Below are positions 17,309-26,017 of a stretch of DNA of 64,000 nt, piece after piece (the stretch's first letter is position 1; each line of letters opens with the position of its first letter). Location: contig NZ_OZ244162.1 in assembly GCF_965216485.1 (NCBI RefSeq), positions 3,038,001 through 3,102,000 of the forward strand, given 5' to 3'. The notes beneath the pieces were generated by a model. It did not search any database. It saw only the letters and a program-made list of their open reading frames with translations, and was not told the DNA's origin. The DNA comes from Algiphilus sp965216485 (GTDB lineage: Bacteria; Pseudomonadota; Gammaproteobacteria; Nevskiales; Nevskiaceae). The translations under genes were made by a program, and so were the position numbers.

Positions 17309-17911
17309 TCAGTCGGTGATCGCGATGTAGCCATTCAGGGATTCAATGCGCCGAAACCACGATTGAATGCCTGCATAAGGGCCGAGGTCGAATCCGCCTT
17401 CGTGGGCAACATGCGTATACGCGTACAGCGCGATGTCGGCCGCGCTGACCCGGTTGCCGACGAAAAAGTCGCGCTGCGCCAGGTGTTGCTCCATGACGTC
17501 CAGCGCCGCATAGCCCTTGGGTCGCTTCTCTTCAAGCTGCGCGCGATACGTCTCCTCTGCGCCAAGGATGGCAATCCAATAGCGGGAGGTCGCGATGAAT
17601 GGCTCATGGCTGTATTGCTCAAAGAACATCCATTGCAGCACCTGCGCCTGTTCGAAGGGGTCGCTGGGCTCCAGGTACGATCCGCGCGCGAGGTACCAGA
17701 GCGCGGCGTTCGATTCAGGCAGACGCCGACCATCGCCCAGTTCCAGCACCGGGATGCGCCCATTCGGGTTGATCCGCAAAAACGATTCGGTGCGCGACGC
17801 GCCGCGAAGGATATCGATCTCGATCCGCTCGCACGAAAGTCCTAGCAGCGACATCGCAAGCCGCAGCTTGTAGCAATTTCCAGACGATGCGAATTCGTAG
17901 AGTCGATACAT
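17309..17911 (-). CDS. Glutathione S-transferase
   Basis: A 200-aa GST with an N-terminal thioredoxin fold (MYRLYEFASSGNCYKLRLAM, with Ser/Cys near the glutathione site, cis-Pro region NPNGRIPVLEL, and ESNAALWYLA that binds the gamma-glutamyl group) and a C-terminal helical domain (SAADIALYAYTHVA with the N-capping box). It conjugates glutathione to electrophiles or serves as a peroxidase. ATG 17911 fits the fold start. It stands alone on the minus strand. Confidence 0.88.
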   Translation of the reverse strand: MYRLYEFASSGNCYKLRLAMSLLGLSCERIEIDILRGASRTESFLRINPNGRIPVLELGDGRRLPESNAALWYLARGSYLEPSDPFEQAQVLQWMFFEQYSHEPFIATSRYWIAILGAEETYRAQLEEKRPKGYAALDVMEQHLAQRDFFVGNRVSAADIALYAYTHVAHEGGFDLGPYAGIQSWFRRIESLNGYIAITD

Positions 17912-18067
17912 GGGGCGGGAATAACGGCGACGGGATCCGCCGCGCATTAAACCGCAAAGTCATGCACCCCGACACCTCACCGCCGCGCTTCGGTTCTACA
18001 GGCCATTCCGTGCTAGATGTGCGCTGTCGACCTCTTCAGCGGGCGCATTGCGTCAGGTCGCGCCGCG

Positions 18068-18529
18068 TCAGTCATTGACACACTGGTACACGTGGTACTC
18101 GACACCGGGTCCGGGCACAACGCGGCCTTCGCTGACGCACTGAATCTGGTTGATCCACTGATAGCGCGCGTCGCCGGTCTCAAAGCGCGGCGTGGTGAAG
18201 AAATTCTGGTCGCCATACTGGGTGGGCGTATCACCGCCGCCCAGCACCGCCATGACGCCGTCGGTGAGCTGCAGCACGCCGTTGTACTGCATGTAGATGT
18301 GCGCGCCGTCCTCGGTCTGCAGCGTGCCGCGTACATCCAGCCGGCCGTATCCATCGGGATGGGCCAGCAGCCAGTCACCACCGCAGGTCAGGAAGGTGCC
18401 CTTGAGTTTGGGGCCTTCAAACCACCCGCCGGTCACTTCCACGATCATGCGGTTGCCGAAGGGCCCCTCGCCCACCGGTTGCGGGGCCTTGAGGTCGGCG
18501 TGGTAAGTCATCAGTTTCTCGAGCTTCAT
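18068..18529 (-). CDS. DUF3237 family protein
   Basis: A 153-aa protein matching the DUF3237 pattern: GNRMIVEVTGGWFEGPKLKG, TCGGDWLLAHPDGYGRLDVR, AHIYMQYNGVL and ARYQWINQIQCV. It is a beta-rich small protein often found near aromatic or lipid catabolism genes, with no known activity. The start at 18529 (MKLEKLMTYH) is preferred; it lies close to GGAGACT on the coding strand. Confidence 0.8.
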   Translation of the reverse strand: MKLEKLMTYHADLKAPQPVGEGPFGNRMIVEVTGGWFEGPKLKGTFLTCGGDWLLAHPDGYGRLDVRGTLQTEDGAHIYMQYNGVLQLTDGVMAVLGGGDTPTQYGDQNFFTTPRFETGDARYQWINQIQCVSEGRVVPGPGVEYHVYQCVND

Positions 18530-18634
18530 CGCAGTCTCCTCCATCACTTGTTGTTGTAGGGAGGACTATGCGCACAAGGCCGCCGCCGGCGCCCCGCCCG
18601 TACGGGTAGGACGGCATCGCGTAATGACTGCCGA

Positions 18635-19360
18635 TCAGCGCTTTTTGCGCGCCGCCTGCAGACCCAGCCAGGCAGCCTCGGCGACATCGAACCAGACCGC
18701 GCGGCGGACCTGGCGGATCAGCTTCCCGCGAATGCGGCGTTTGGTCAGCTTGTGGGCGCCCATGTCGAGCTCGGCGTAGGCCGCGGCCTGTTCGCGCGCC
18801 CGCGGCAACAACTGATCGGCATCGACGAGCTCGTCGAAAAAGCCGGCTTCCTTGGCCGCCTCCACGGGAAAGTATTCCGACAGATTGACCACCCGCTCGA
18901 ATGCGGCCGGGGTGAGGCGGTGGCGAAGCATCAATGCGGCGGTACGCGGCATCGGAAGGCCGAGCGCGACTTCGTTGGCGGCGACCTTGTAATCCCCACG
19001 CGTGCCGATGATGTAGTCGGCCGACAGCATCAAGAAGACGCCCATCGCCAACGAGTGGCCATTGCAGGCCACGATGACCGGATACGGATAGCTCATCACG
19101 CGCGCGGTCAGTGAATAGCCGAGGCGGAGCATGTCCAGGGCCGCCGGCTTGCCGGAGCGCAGAATCTTGAGATCATAGCCGGCGGAGAACACATCCTCGC
19201 GGCCCGTCAGAATCACGATGGCCTTATCCGCCTCGGCGCGGTCCAAGGCCGCGTACAGCTGCCGAAATACCGCGGGCGACAGCGCATTACGCTTGCCGTC
19301 GTCGATGCGGATCAACGCGACGCCGTTGTCGCACGCGTACTGCACCCGTTCGTCACTCAT
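18635..19360 (-). CDS. Enoyl-CoA hydratase/isomerase (crotonase) family protein
   Basis: A 241-aa crotonase-fold protein acting on acyl-CoA thioesters. The oxyanion hole appears as NALSP..FSAGYDLK and the conserved CNGHSLAMGVFLMLSADYII loop. One usual catalytic Glu position is hydrophobic (VALGLPMP has no acidic residue just after the loop, though NEVALG retains Glu). It may therefore act as an isomerase or other variant rather than a hydratase. It is near, and co-oriented with, the monooxygenase/SDR/PF10118 genes. Confidence 0.8.
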   Translation of the reverse strand: MSDERVQYACDNGVALIRIDDGKRNALSPAVFRQLYAALDRAEADKAIVILTGREDVFSAGYDLKILRSGKPAALDMLRLGYSLTARVMSYPYPVIVACNGHSLAMGVFLMLSADYIIGTRGDYKVAANEVALGLPMPRTAALMLRHRLTPAAFERVVNLSEYFPVEAAKEAGFFDELVDADQLLPRAREQAAAYAELDMGAHKLTKRRIRGKLIRQVRRAVWFDVAEAAWLGLQAARKKR

Positions 19361-19428
19361 GCTGCGCCATCTCCGCTGAGGAAGCCCTCATCCTACCTGC
19401 AGCGATGGCACAGCGGACACGCTCCCGC

Positions 19429-20940
19429 CTAGGCCGCCTTCTGCTGCGCCGCGCGCTCGTAGACCACGTCGTAGTCCTTCAGATTGAAAGCACGCAGGCG
19501 CTTCTTCAGCACGGCCAGAGACCAGGGCCAGGCAGCGAAATTCTTGCCGTTCTGGTCCAGGTAGTAGCTGGCACAACCGCCACTGTTGAAGACGGTGGTC
19601 TGCAGGTGCTTTTGCACCTTGGCGTTGTGCGCGCGCAGCACCTGCGGCCGGATGCTGATCTTGCTGATGCCTTGCTGCTTCATCTTCTTGAGGCCGTCAA
19701 CGATGTAGCCGAGCTGGGTTTCGGCCAGGCAGATGAAGGAGTCATACACCAATACATTCGGCCCCAGCACCAGGAAGGCATTCGGGGCATCTTCCAGCGC
19801 GGTGCCGAGGTAGGCCTCTGGAGAGCTGTCCTTCCATAGATCGGAGAAGCGCTGGCCGCGCGCATTCAGCACCTTCTGGCCGATGGGCGGATGCGAGACA
19901 TCGAAGCCGGTACCCCAGATAATGACGTCCACTTCATGGCGCTCACCGTTGGCGGCAATGACTTCATTGCCTTCGACCGCGACCAGGCCGTGCGGCACCA
20001 GCGTGGTGTTGCCCGCCTGCAGCGCCGGGTAGTAGTTGTTGGCGAAGAGGATGCGCTTGCAGCCCAGCGTGAAATTGGGGGTGACGACCTTGCGCAGCGC
20101 CGGGTCCTCCACCTGCAGCCTAAGCAGCAGCTTCGCCGCGCGACTGACCGGCGCCAGCGCCTTGGGATTGCGCAGGCCGAAGTTGATGACATTGAGCGAA
20201 GTCGCCACCGCCCGCCTCCAGGCATGCTGAATGACGGGCAGCTTGTCGACCACCTGCTTGGTGGCCTCACCCAGCGGCATGTCCGGCTTAGGCAGTACCC
20301 ATGGCGCGGTGCGCTGGAAGACGACGAGCTTGTCGACCTGCGGTTGGATCTGCGGCACGAACTGAATGGCCGACGCCCCTGTACCGATGACCGCCACGCG
20401 CTTGCCCGTCAGATCATAGTCGTGATCCCACTTAGCGGAGTGGAAGGTCTTGCCGGTGAAGCCGTCGAGGCCGGGAATGGCCGGCGTCTGCGGCTCAGTG
20501 ATCGGGCCGGTGGCGAAGATCACCGCCCGCGCCAGATACTGCCCCTGGTTGGTGTCCAGCACCCAGAGATGCCGCGCCTCGTCCCACTCGGCGTTTTCCA
20601 AGGCGGTGTTGAAAGCGATCAGCGGCGTGATGCCGAAATCATCGGCCACCGTTTCCAGGTAGGTGAGGATTTCCGGCTGCTTGGCAAAGAGATGACTCCA
20701 TTGGCTGCTGAGCGCAAAGGAGTAGGAATACAGCGACGACGGCACATCGCAGCCGCAGCCGGGATAGGTGTTCTCGCGCCAGGTACCGCCGACGCGATCG
20801 GCCTTTTCGATGATCATGAAGTCATCCAGGCCCTGCTCGCGCAGCTTGATGGCGGCGGCGATTCCGGAGATGCCGGCGCCGACGATGAAGCTGTCAAAGA
20901 TTTTCGCGCTGGACGCCGCGCGCTTGGCTGCTACTGCCAT
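19429..20940 (-). CDS. FAD-dependent Baeyer-Villiger-type monooxygenase
   Basis: A 503-aa flavoprotein monooxygenase that inserts oxygen into ketones or hydroxylates substrates using NADPH and O2. It has the FAD motif GAGISG near residue 22, GGTWRENTYPG, the Baeyer-Villiger fingerprint F-x-G-x3-H-x3-W-D seen as FTGKTFHSAKWD, and the NADPH motif GTGASA. The length fits type I BVMOs. The SDR gene lies 18 nt upstream on the same strand, implying an operon in which the SDR may make or use the ketone. Homologues cluster with the same partners in alkane- and steroid-degrading bacteria. Confidence 0.88.
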   Translation of the reverse strand: MAVAAKRAASSAKIFDSFIVGAGISGIAAAIKLREQGLDDFMIIEKADRVGGTWRENTYPGCGCDVPSSLYSYSFALSSQWSHLFAKQPEILTYLETVADDFGITPLIAFNTALENAEWDEARHLWVLDTNQGQYLARAVIFATGPITEPQTPAIPGLDGFTGKTFHSAKWDHDYDLTGKRVAVIGTGASAIQFVPQIQPQVDKLVVFQRTAPWVLPKPDMPLGEATKQVVDKLPVIQHAWRRAVATSLNVINFGLRNPKALAPVSRAAKLLLRLQVEDPALRKVVTPNFTLGCKRILFANNYYPALQAGNTTLVPHGLVAVEGNEVIAANGERHEVDVIIWGTGFDVSHPPIGQKVLNARGQRFSDLWKDSSPEAYLGTALEDAPNAFLVLGPNVLVYDSFICLAETQLGYIVDGLKKMKQQGISKISIRPQVLRAHNAKVQKHLQTTVFNSGGCASYYLDQNGKNFAAWPWSLAVLKKRLRAFNLKDYDVVYERAAQQKAA

Positions 20941-20958
20941 GGATTTGTCTCTCTGGTT

Positions 20959-21798
20959 TTATTGCTTGACGAAGCGGTACGAGAAACCCAGCAGGTTCGC
21001 GTACAGATTCGGGGTGGCGCGCTTGAGCATCCAGAACAGCTTGGCGTCCACCTGCGGCGTGGTGTAGAGCTCACCGCGGTCCAGCCGGTTGAGGGTGAGC
21101 TTGGCGACGTCATCGCTGGTGGTCATCGCGTAGTGCATCAGCGCGTGATCGGCCAGCTTGGAATAACGCGCCGGGATGCGGCCGTCCTTGATGATGTTGG
21201 TCGGCACCAGCGTCGGGCACAGCACATTGACGCGGATGTTGTCGCGTTTGAGTTCGGAATACAGCGTCTCGGACAGCGCGCGTACGCCGGCCTTGGTGAC
21301 GTTGTAGGCACTCATTTCCGGCGCAGCCGTATAGGACGCTGCCGAGGCCACATTGATGATGGCGCCGCCGCCCTGCTTCTTGAAGCCGGGCACGAAGTAG
21401 TGGCAGCCGTGGATGACGCCCCACAGGTTGACGTCCATGCACCACTTCCAGTCTTCCAGACTCAGTTCATCGAACTTTCCGCCCATGCCCACGCCGGCGT
21501 TGTTGATGACCAGCGTGACCGGGTGCCCGAGCAGGTCTTCGGACTGTGCTGCCAGCTTCTCGACCTGGCTCGCCTTGCCGACATCGCATTTCACGGCATG
21601 GGCCGTTCCGCCCGCCTCGTGGATCAGCGCAACAGTCTCCTTGGCGCTTTCCAGCTTGAGGTCGGCACAGACCACGGCGCTACCGCGCCGGGCGAGTTCC
21701 AGTGCAATGCTGCGGCCGATGCCACTACCCGCGCCGGTGACGACGGCATAACCGTCATAGCTGGGTTTCCTGGCGCGGAAATTGAACGGGTTCTTCAA
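20959..21798 (-). CDS. Short-chain dehydrogenase/reductase
   Basis: A 279-aa SDR with TGAGSGIG, CADLKLE (Asp after strand 2), NNAGVGMGG, catalytic Ser in NVASAASYTA and YNVTK. The C-terminus (AKLFWMLKRATPNLYANLLG) resembles membrane-associated lipid SDRs. It sits 18 nt upstream of the Baeyer-Villiger monooxygenase and 48 nt downstream of the PF10118 gene, all co-oriented, so it likely interconverts an alcohol and the ketone substrate of the monooxygenase. Confidence 0.88.
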   Translation of the reverse strand: MKNPFNFRARKPSYDGYAVVTGAGSGIGRSIALELARRGSAVVCADLKLESAKETVALIHEAGGTAHAVKCDVGKASQVEKLAAQSEDLLGHPVTLVINNAGVGMGGKFDELSLEDWKWCMDVNLWGVIHGCHYFVPGFKKQGGGAIINVASAASYTAAPEMSAYNVTKAGVRALSETLYSELKRDNIRVNVLCPTLVPTNIIKDGRIPARYSKLADHALMHYAMTTSDDVAKLTLNRLDRGELYTTPQVDAKLFWMLKRATPNLYANLLGFSYRFVKQ

Positions 21799-21846
21799 GG
21801 ACGAGGTCTCCTGCGTAGCAATGGGAATGGGCTGTCAGCGCGCGGG

Positions 21847-22779
21847 TCAGGAGGCGCGTAGCGCCGGCACGAATTCGCGCGTCAGGTACGGCGTCAGAAG
21901 CCCGGTCTTCGGGTGCAGCAGCTTTTCCTTGAAATAGGTGAGTTGCGCCGCGTTGTCGAAGTCGTTGGGGTGAAAGTCACGGCGCAAATAGGCCAGCAGA
22001 TGCTTCATCGAGCTGCCGAAGACACCGTCTTCGCGGCCAGCCAGCAGGGTGAGACTGTGTCGCGCGTCCTTCCAGTAGCGCAGGCTGAACAGATTCGATG
22101 GCTTGCGCCAGATCGGAATCAGACTGCCAGCCAGCGGCACCAGCACCATGATCGTGAAGGCCGCCAGCGCGAAGCCGGCCATGCGCAGCGGATAGTTGCC
22201 GGACAGTTCCTGATAGACGTCGTAGGCAATGTCCTTGTGCTCGGACTCTTCCAGCATGTGCCACATCCACAGGGCGCGCTGCTTCTCGTCCTGGGTGTCA
22301 TAGAAGATGGATTCGTGTTCCATCATGTATTCGGCCAGCACCGCAGTGAAATGCTCGATGCCCGCCATCAGCGACAACTGCAGACGGTGCGGTAGCCGCT
22401 TGAAGCCGTAATCGAAAACCTTGTCCGCCAGATAGCGATACAGCGGCACCGGATAGCGATTTTGGGCGAGCACATCGTTGAAGGCGTTGTGCATCTTGGA
22501 GTGAATCGCCTCCTGGCCGATGAGTGCGGTCACGCGCTGCTTCAGCTCGGGGTCCTTTACAAACTGGCGGTGATGCCGCGCCGTATCGATGACCAGGTCT
22601 TCGCCGAAGGTCAGGAAGATGGAGAGCGACTCGAAAATGGCCGAAGCCAGTTCCGCGCCCTGATAGAAGCGGGTGTCGACCGAATGCGGATCAAACTGGA
22701 AATCCATATGCCGGACCGGCACCGACGGCCGGACCGCCGCATCGGGCGCCGGATAAGAGAGTACGGTTGCAGAAGCCAT
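21847..22779 (-). CDS. Metal-dependent hydrolase, PF10118 family
   Basis: A 310-aa ferritin-like helical protein. Repeated acidic/His motifs are consistent with a dinuclear metal site: QEAIHSKMHN, IEHFTAVLAEYMMEHE and MLEESEHKDIAYD. The C-terminal half has a hydrophobic stretch (MAGFALAAFTIMVLVPLAG), suggesting membrane association. Start ATG 22779 (MASATVLSYPAPDA) is preferred over an upstream extension. It is the promoter-proximal gene of the PF10118-SDR-BVMO unit. The true reaction of the family is poorly known. Confidence 0.82.
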   Translation of the reverse strand: MASATVLSYPAPDAAVRPSVPVRHMDFQFDPHSVDTRFYQGAELASAIFESLSIFLTFGEDLVIDTARHHRQFVKDPELKQRVTALIGQEAIHSKMHNAFNDVLAQNRYPVPLYRYLADKVFDYGFKRLPHRLQLSLMAGIEHFTAVLAEYMMEHESIFYDTQDEKQRALWMWHMLEESEHKDIAYDVYQELSGNYPLRMAGFALAAFTIMVLVPLAGSLIPIWRKPSNLFSLRYWKDARHSLTLLAGREDGVFGSSMKHLLAYLRRDFHPNDFDNAAQLTYFKEKLLHPKTGLLTPYLTREFVPALRAS

Positions 22780-22986
22780 GTTGCGCCTTCGCTGGAGAAT
22801 GTTGAGGGCTGAATCAATGGCAGCTTTCTCGCTGCACTGTGACATTAAACAATGTCACGTTTTCAGCCCAAGGTCCAGCGCCGAGGGGTGGCATTTCCAC
22901 GATGGGTGGATGCGCGTAGCAAGACGCGTGCGCGCCCGGCGCCAGCCTGGCCCGCCACTGCGGTTCCGTGCTGCCCGGTGCGTTGG

Positions 22987-24078
22987 CTACAGCTGGATCA
23001 CATGCCCTTCGCGCGGCGCGACCTCACCTGCAAGAAGCTGCGCAAAGATGGCGCGCGCGGCCTCCAGGCCTTCGCCCGTCTTCACCTGCAGCAGGTCGTG
23101 CTGCGGATCGCTGACGTGCGCGTGAAAGCGTGCCCATGCGGAGCCCAGACGCTGGCCGAATGCTTCAGCGCCCCATTCCGCCATGCGCTTGGCGATCTGG
23201 TCCGGTGCGAAGAAAAAGGTGGGTGGCGGCCCGGGCAGATCCTGCTGGCCGGGCAACTCGGTGGTTTGTGCCGAGCCCACCACGCAGCTGTAGCGCAGCG
23301 CCTGGAAGTGGCCGTGCACCTCGGCGCGTAGATCGCGGTTGCCCGATAGATCCACATAGAGCGTGGGGGTATCCGGGGCCAGATCCCGAAGCGCGTCGTA
23401 GGTCACGGTGCGGTGGTAGCAGCCCGAGCCTGCCACGAACTCCGCGTTCCGCTGTGACGTCAGGCCAACGGTCTCGAAGGCATTACCAATGCAGAAGGCC
23501 GTGCCGTAGGCCGTCTTGCTGGAGGCGCTGGACAGCACGACGCGCTGCGCGCCGAAGCCCTCGTGATCGGCGATGAAGTCCGCCAGCGTGAAGGCGGTCA
23601 TGTACAGCGGTCGGTACAGTGCCTGGAAGGCCTCGGTCTCGGGCGTATAGAGCGGATCCTGCGTACAGCGGAAGTACTGGTTGTAGACGGCCGGCAGGGC
23701 CTGGCGATGGGCCGTGGCATCGCGAAAACCATGGGCGCCGATCTTGTCGGGCTGCACGCGCAATACCGTGGCGGGTGGCCAATAGCCGTAGAAGCGCTCG
23801 CCCACCTCGACCCCTTCGACCCGGGAGCCGATGACCGTCGCGAAGCCCCAGACCGGGACCAGACCCCAATCCTCATCGCCACTGGGAAAGAAATCCCAAT
23901 ATCGCATCGCCTCGCCGTAAGCGGCATAGGTGACATTGTTCGTGGTCAGCGAAAACAATTCGGGCGCCAGCAGGGCCTCGCCCTCGGCGGGTGGCGCTGG
24001 CGGGGGCTGCTCCTCCACGCGCATGTCTTCCAGCGCGGTTTTGCGGGTCAGCAGGCGACAAGTGTTCGGCAGCGGCAT
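22987..24078 (-). CDS. DUF2855 family protein (MDR-like)
   Basis: A 363-aa DUF2855 protein, related to medium-chain reductases by fold. Typical strings include LFSLTTNNVTYAAYGEAMRY, PVWGFATVIGS, ERFYGYWPPATVL, YNQYFRC, RPLYMTAFTLADFIAD and LSSASSKTAYGTAF. ATG 24078 follows GAGAGGAGACC. The family often lies beside oxidative lipid catabolism genes and its reaction is unproven. It lies between the PF10118-led cluster and a TetR gene, and could belong to the regulon. Confidence 0.83.
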   Translation of the reverse strand: MPLPNTCRLLTRKTALEDMRVEEQPPPAPPAEGEALLAPELFSLTTNNVTYAAYGEAMRYWDFFPSGDEDWGLVPVWGFATVIGSRVEGVEVGERFYGYWPPATVLRVQPDKIGAHGFRDATAHRQALPAVYNQYFRCTQDPLYTPETEAFQALYRPLYMTAFTLADFIADHEGFGAQRVVLSSASSKTAYGTAFCIGNAFETVGLTSQRNAEFVAGSGCYHRTVTYDALRDLAPDTPTLYVDLSGNRDLRAEVHGHFQALRYSCVVGSAQTTELPGQQDLPGPPPTFFFAPDQIAKRMAEWGAEAFGQRLGSAWARFHAHVSDPQHDLLQVKTGEGLEAARAIFAQLLAGEVAPREGHVIQL

Positions 24079-24203
24079 GGTGGTCTCCTCTCGTTGTTGT
24101 GGCACCGTGGCAACGCTTGGCACACAGTAGCGCGGTAGGGCCATGCCTGATACGTCCGCCCAGGACAACGTGCCCGCGCAATTGAATCGCTTTTGCCCGC
24201 GCG

Positions 24204-24836
24204 TCAGACGCCGCTGAAAGCGCGGTGCATGCTCCTGCCGAAGAAATCACCCAGCGCTTCGATCGTCCAGTCATTCTCCGCATCGAGGAACAGGCGTACG
24301 GCCGCTTCACAGGACGAGATGAACAACTCGGTGATGACCGGGAGCTTGCGATCGAGATCGTCCACCTGCCACCAGCGCTTCAGCGCCGGGCCGAGCCATT
24401 GCGAGGCACTGCGACTCACGATGGCGCGCGCCTGCTGGAAACGACCGGCCACCGCGGGGTCCGGGTGCGCGACAAAGACCAGACGCCAGGATTGCGGCCG
24501 ATCGGCCACCACGCGAAGCAGTGCCTGATAGCCCGCAACGAAAGCGGCCTCGGGGTCGTCTCCCCGTGCGCGACGCAGCGCATCCAGGGTGGCGGTGAGC
24601 ATGTGTTCACTTTCCCGCGCCAGCAGCGCTTCCAGCAGTTCGACGCGATCCGCGAAGCAGGAATAGACCACCGGACGACTGACTCCGAGGTGCTCCGCGA
24701 CGGCGCTCGAGGTGACGGCGGCGATGCCGCGTGCCACCGCAATCTCGAGGGCAGCATCCAGGAGTTGTGGCCGGCGGCGCTCTGGCCCCAGATGGGCGGC
24801 TCTGCTGCGTAGCTTTTCTCGAGCGGTCGTGGTCAT
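24204..24836 (-). CDS. TetR-family transcriptional regulator
   Basis: A 210-aa TetR repressor. Its N-terminal helix-turn-helix reads ALEIAVARGIAAVTSSAVAE followed by HLGVSRPVVYSCFADR, and the C-terminal helical ligand domain follows. It is divergent from the MpaB-like oxygenase gene, with two palindromes in the gap, and co-oriented with the DUF2855 gene 125 nt downstream. It likely controls both sides in response to a hydrophobic ligand, but the ligand is unknown. Confidence 0.88.
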   Translation of the reverse strand: MTTTAREKLRSRAAHLGPERRRPQLLDAALEIAVARGIAAVTSSAVAEHLGVSRPVVYSCFADRVELLEALLARESEHMLTATLDALRRARGDDPEAAFVAGYQALLRVVADRPQSWRLVFVAHPDPAVAGRFQQARAIVSRSASQWLGPALKRWWQVDDLDRKLPVITELFISSCEAAVRLFLDAENDWTIEALGDFFGRSMHRAFSGV

Positions 24837-24848
24837 GCCAGCAATTTA

Positions 24849-24882
24849 CTACATGCTTGTAGCTTTTTCCTACACTCGTGTA
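24849..24882. promoter_or_regulatory. Two palindromic candidate operators for the TetR protein
   Basis: CTACATGCTTGTAG (24849-24862, 5-bp arms) and TACACTCGTGTA (24871-24882, 5-bp arms) lie in the 86-nt gap between the divergent TetR and MpaB-like genes. The centres are 21 nt apart, two helical turns. Both share the TACA..TGTA core, as expected for repeated TetR sites. Confidence 0.6.
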
Positions 24883-24922
24883 TAAAGTTGGCATCCTCAC
24901 GACATCAGCAGGTAGCACCGCC

Positions 24923-25861
24923 ATGACCGCCAATACCCACGAGCCCATGCGCACTCAGGACTACGGTTTCTTTGGACCCGGCTCGCCGAGTTGGAAGATC
25001 TGGACCGCTCCGACCTCCTTGATCGGCTTTCAGCGCGCCGTGGTACTCGAGCATTTCGACCCCTTCCTGGCTGCCGCAGTCGCCGACATGCGGGGCATCT
25101 ACAGCAACCCCGCGCGGCGGCTGGATCGCACGCTGGCCTACTTTCTGACCATCGCCGTGGCCGACAGCCGCACCGCAACGGAGGCATCCCGCCTGTTGAT
25201 GCGGGTGCATTCCCAAGTGACCGGCGTAGAGCCCATCAGCGGGAAGCGCTACAGCGCCAACAACCCGGATTCGCAGTTGTGGATTCACATCACCGGCTGG
25301 CATTCGGTGCTCAAGGCCTACGAGATGTATGGCCCGGGTCCGCTGCCTGCCGATGAGGAACGGCGCTACTGGGAAGAATGCGCGATTGCCGCCAATCTGC
25401 AGACCTGCAACCCGGCTGATGTACCGCGTTCGCGCCAGGGTGTTCGCGACTATTTCGAAGCGGTGCGGCCGCGTCTGTGTACCTCGGAACGGGCCCACGA
25501 GGGCATGCATTACTTGCTTCGCACCCCTGCCGCGAACGCCGGCATCGCCTTCTGGGCGATCAGCCGGATGCTCGCGCCCGCGACCATCGCCACGCTGCCG
25601 AAATGGATGCGCGTGCTCGGCGGCTTCGATCAGACGGCGCTGATCGACGGCATCGCCCCACCTCTCATCCGCGTGGTCACCACCTTCGGCCAGTGGCCCG
25701 TGCTCAAGGTAGCGGCCTTGCGCTTGAGCGCTCCACGCACCGCGCGGATCATGGGTGAACACCACCGCGGCGACCAGCCGCGCAACACCCACACGGTACC
25801 CCCGGTCAATGTCCGCGAGCAGCGCGAGCATTTGGAACCCGTAACCGCAAGCGCGGGTTAG
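24923..25861 (+). CDS. MpaB-family oxygenase (DUF2236)
   Basis: A 312-aa member of the oxygenase MpaB/DUF2236 group, related to latex-clearing proteins and fungal MpaB. Characteristic features are GPGSPSWKIW, QRAVVLEHFDPFLAAAV, RLDRTLAYFLTIAVAD, the VHSQVTGVEP region and DSQLWIHITGWHSVLKAYE, whose His residues may bind haem or metal. Start ATG 24923 is chosen; an in-frame codon at 24878 would overlap the operator palindromes. It faces a TetR gene and ends before a strong terminator. The substrate is unknown, perhaps a terpenoid or alkyl chain. Confidence 0.82.
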   Translation: MTANTHEPMRTQDYGFFGPGSPSWKIWTAPTSLIGFQRAVVLEHFDPFLAAAVADMRGIYSNPARRLDRTLAYFLTIAVADSRTATEASRLLMRVHSQVTGVEPISGKRYSANNPDSQLWIHITGWHSVLKAYEMYGPGPLPADEERRYWEECAIAANLQTCNPADVPRSRQGVRDYFEAVRPRLCTSERAHEGMHYLLRTPAANAGIAFWAISRMLAPATIATLPKWMRVLGGFDQTALIDGIAPPLIRVVTTFGQWPVLKVAALRLSAPRTARIMGEHHRGDQPRNTHTVPPVNVREQREHLEPVTASAG

Positions 25862-25980
25862 CCATCACCATGCGGCCTTGCTTCGGCCGGCGCGTAGGCT
25901 CGGTGCCCACGACCGTGCCCGCACACTGGTCCTGAAGCCGCCCGTCAGCAAAGTCCTGCAGACGCAGCAGGACAAAGGCC

Positions 25981-26015
25981 AAGGCCGGATGTCCCGAAAG
26001 GCATCCGGCCTTTTT
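25981..26015 (+). terminator. Rho-independent terminator after the MpaB-like gene
   Basis: Perfect 11-bp stem AAGGCCGGATG (25981-25991) / CATCCGGCCTT (26002-26012) with a 10-nt loop and a run of T residues at 26011-26015. It ends 2 nt before the stop of the convergent lipase gene. Confidence 0.92.
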
Positions 26016-26017
26016 CC

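Noticed and set aside
19891..21861. A 656-codon open frame on the plus strand
   Set aside because: It is antisense to the Baeyer-Villiger monooxygenase and SDR genes, whose motifs are unmistakable; its product has no recognisable motif. GC-rich codon bias leaves such frames open.
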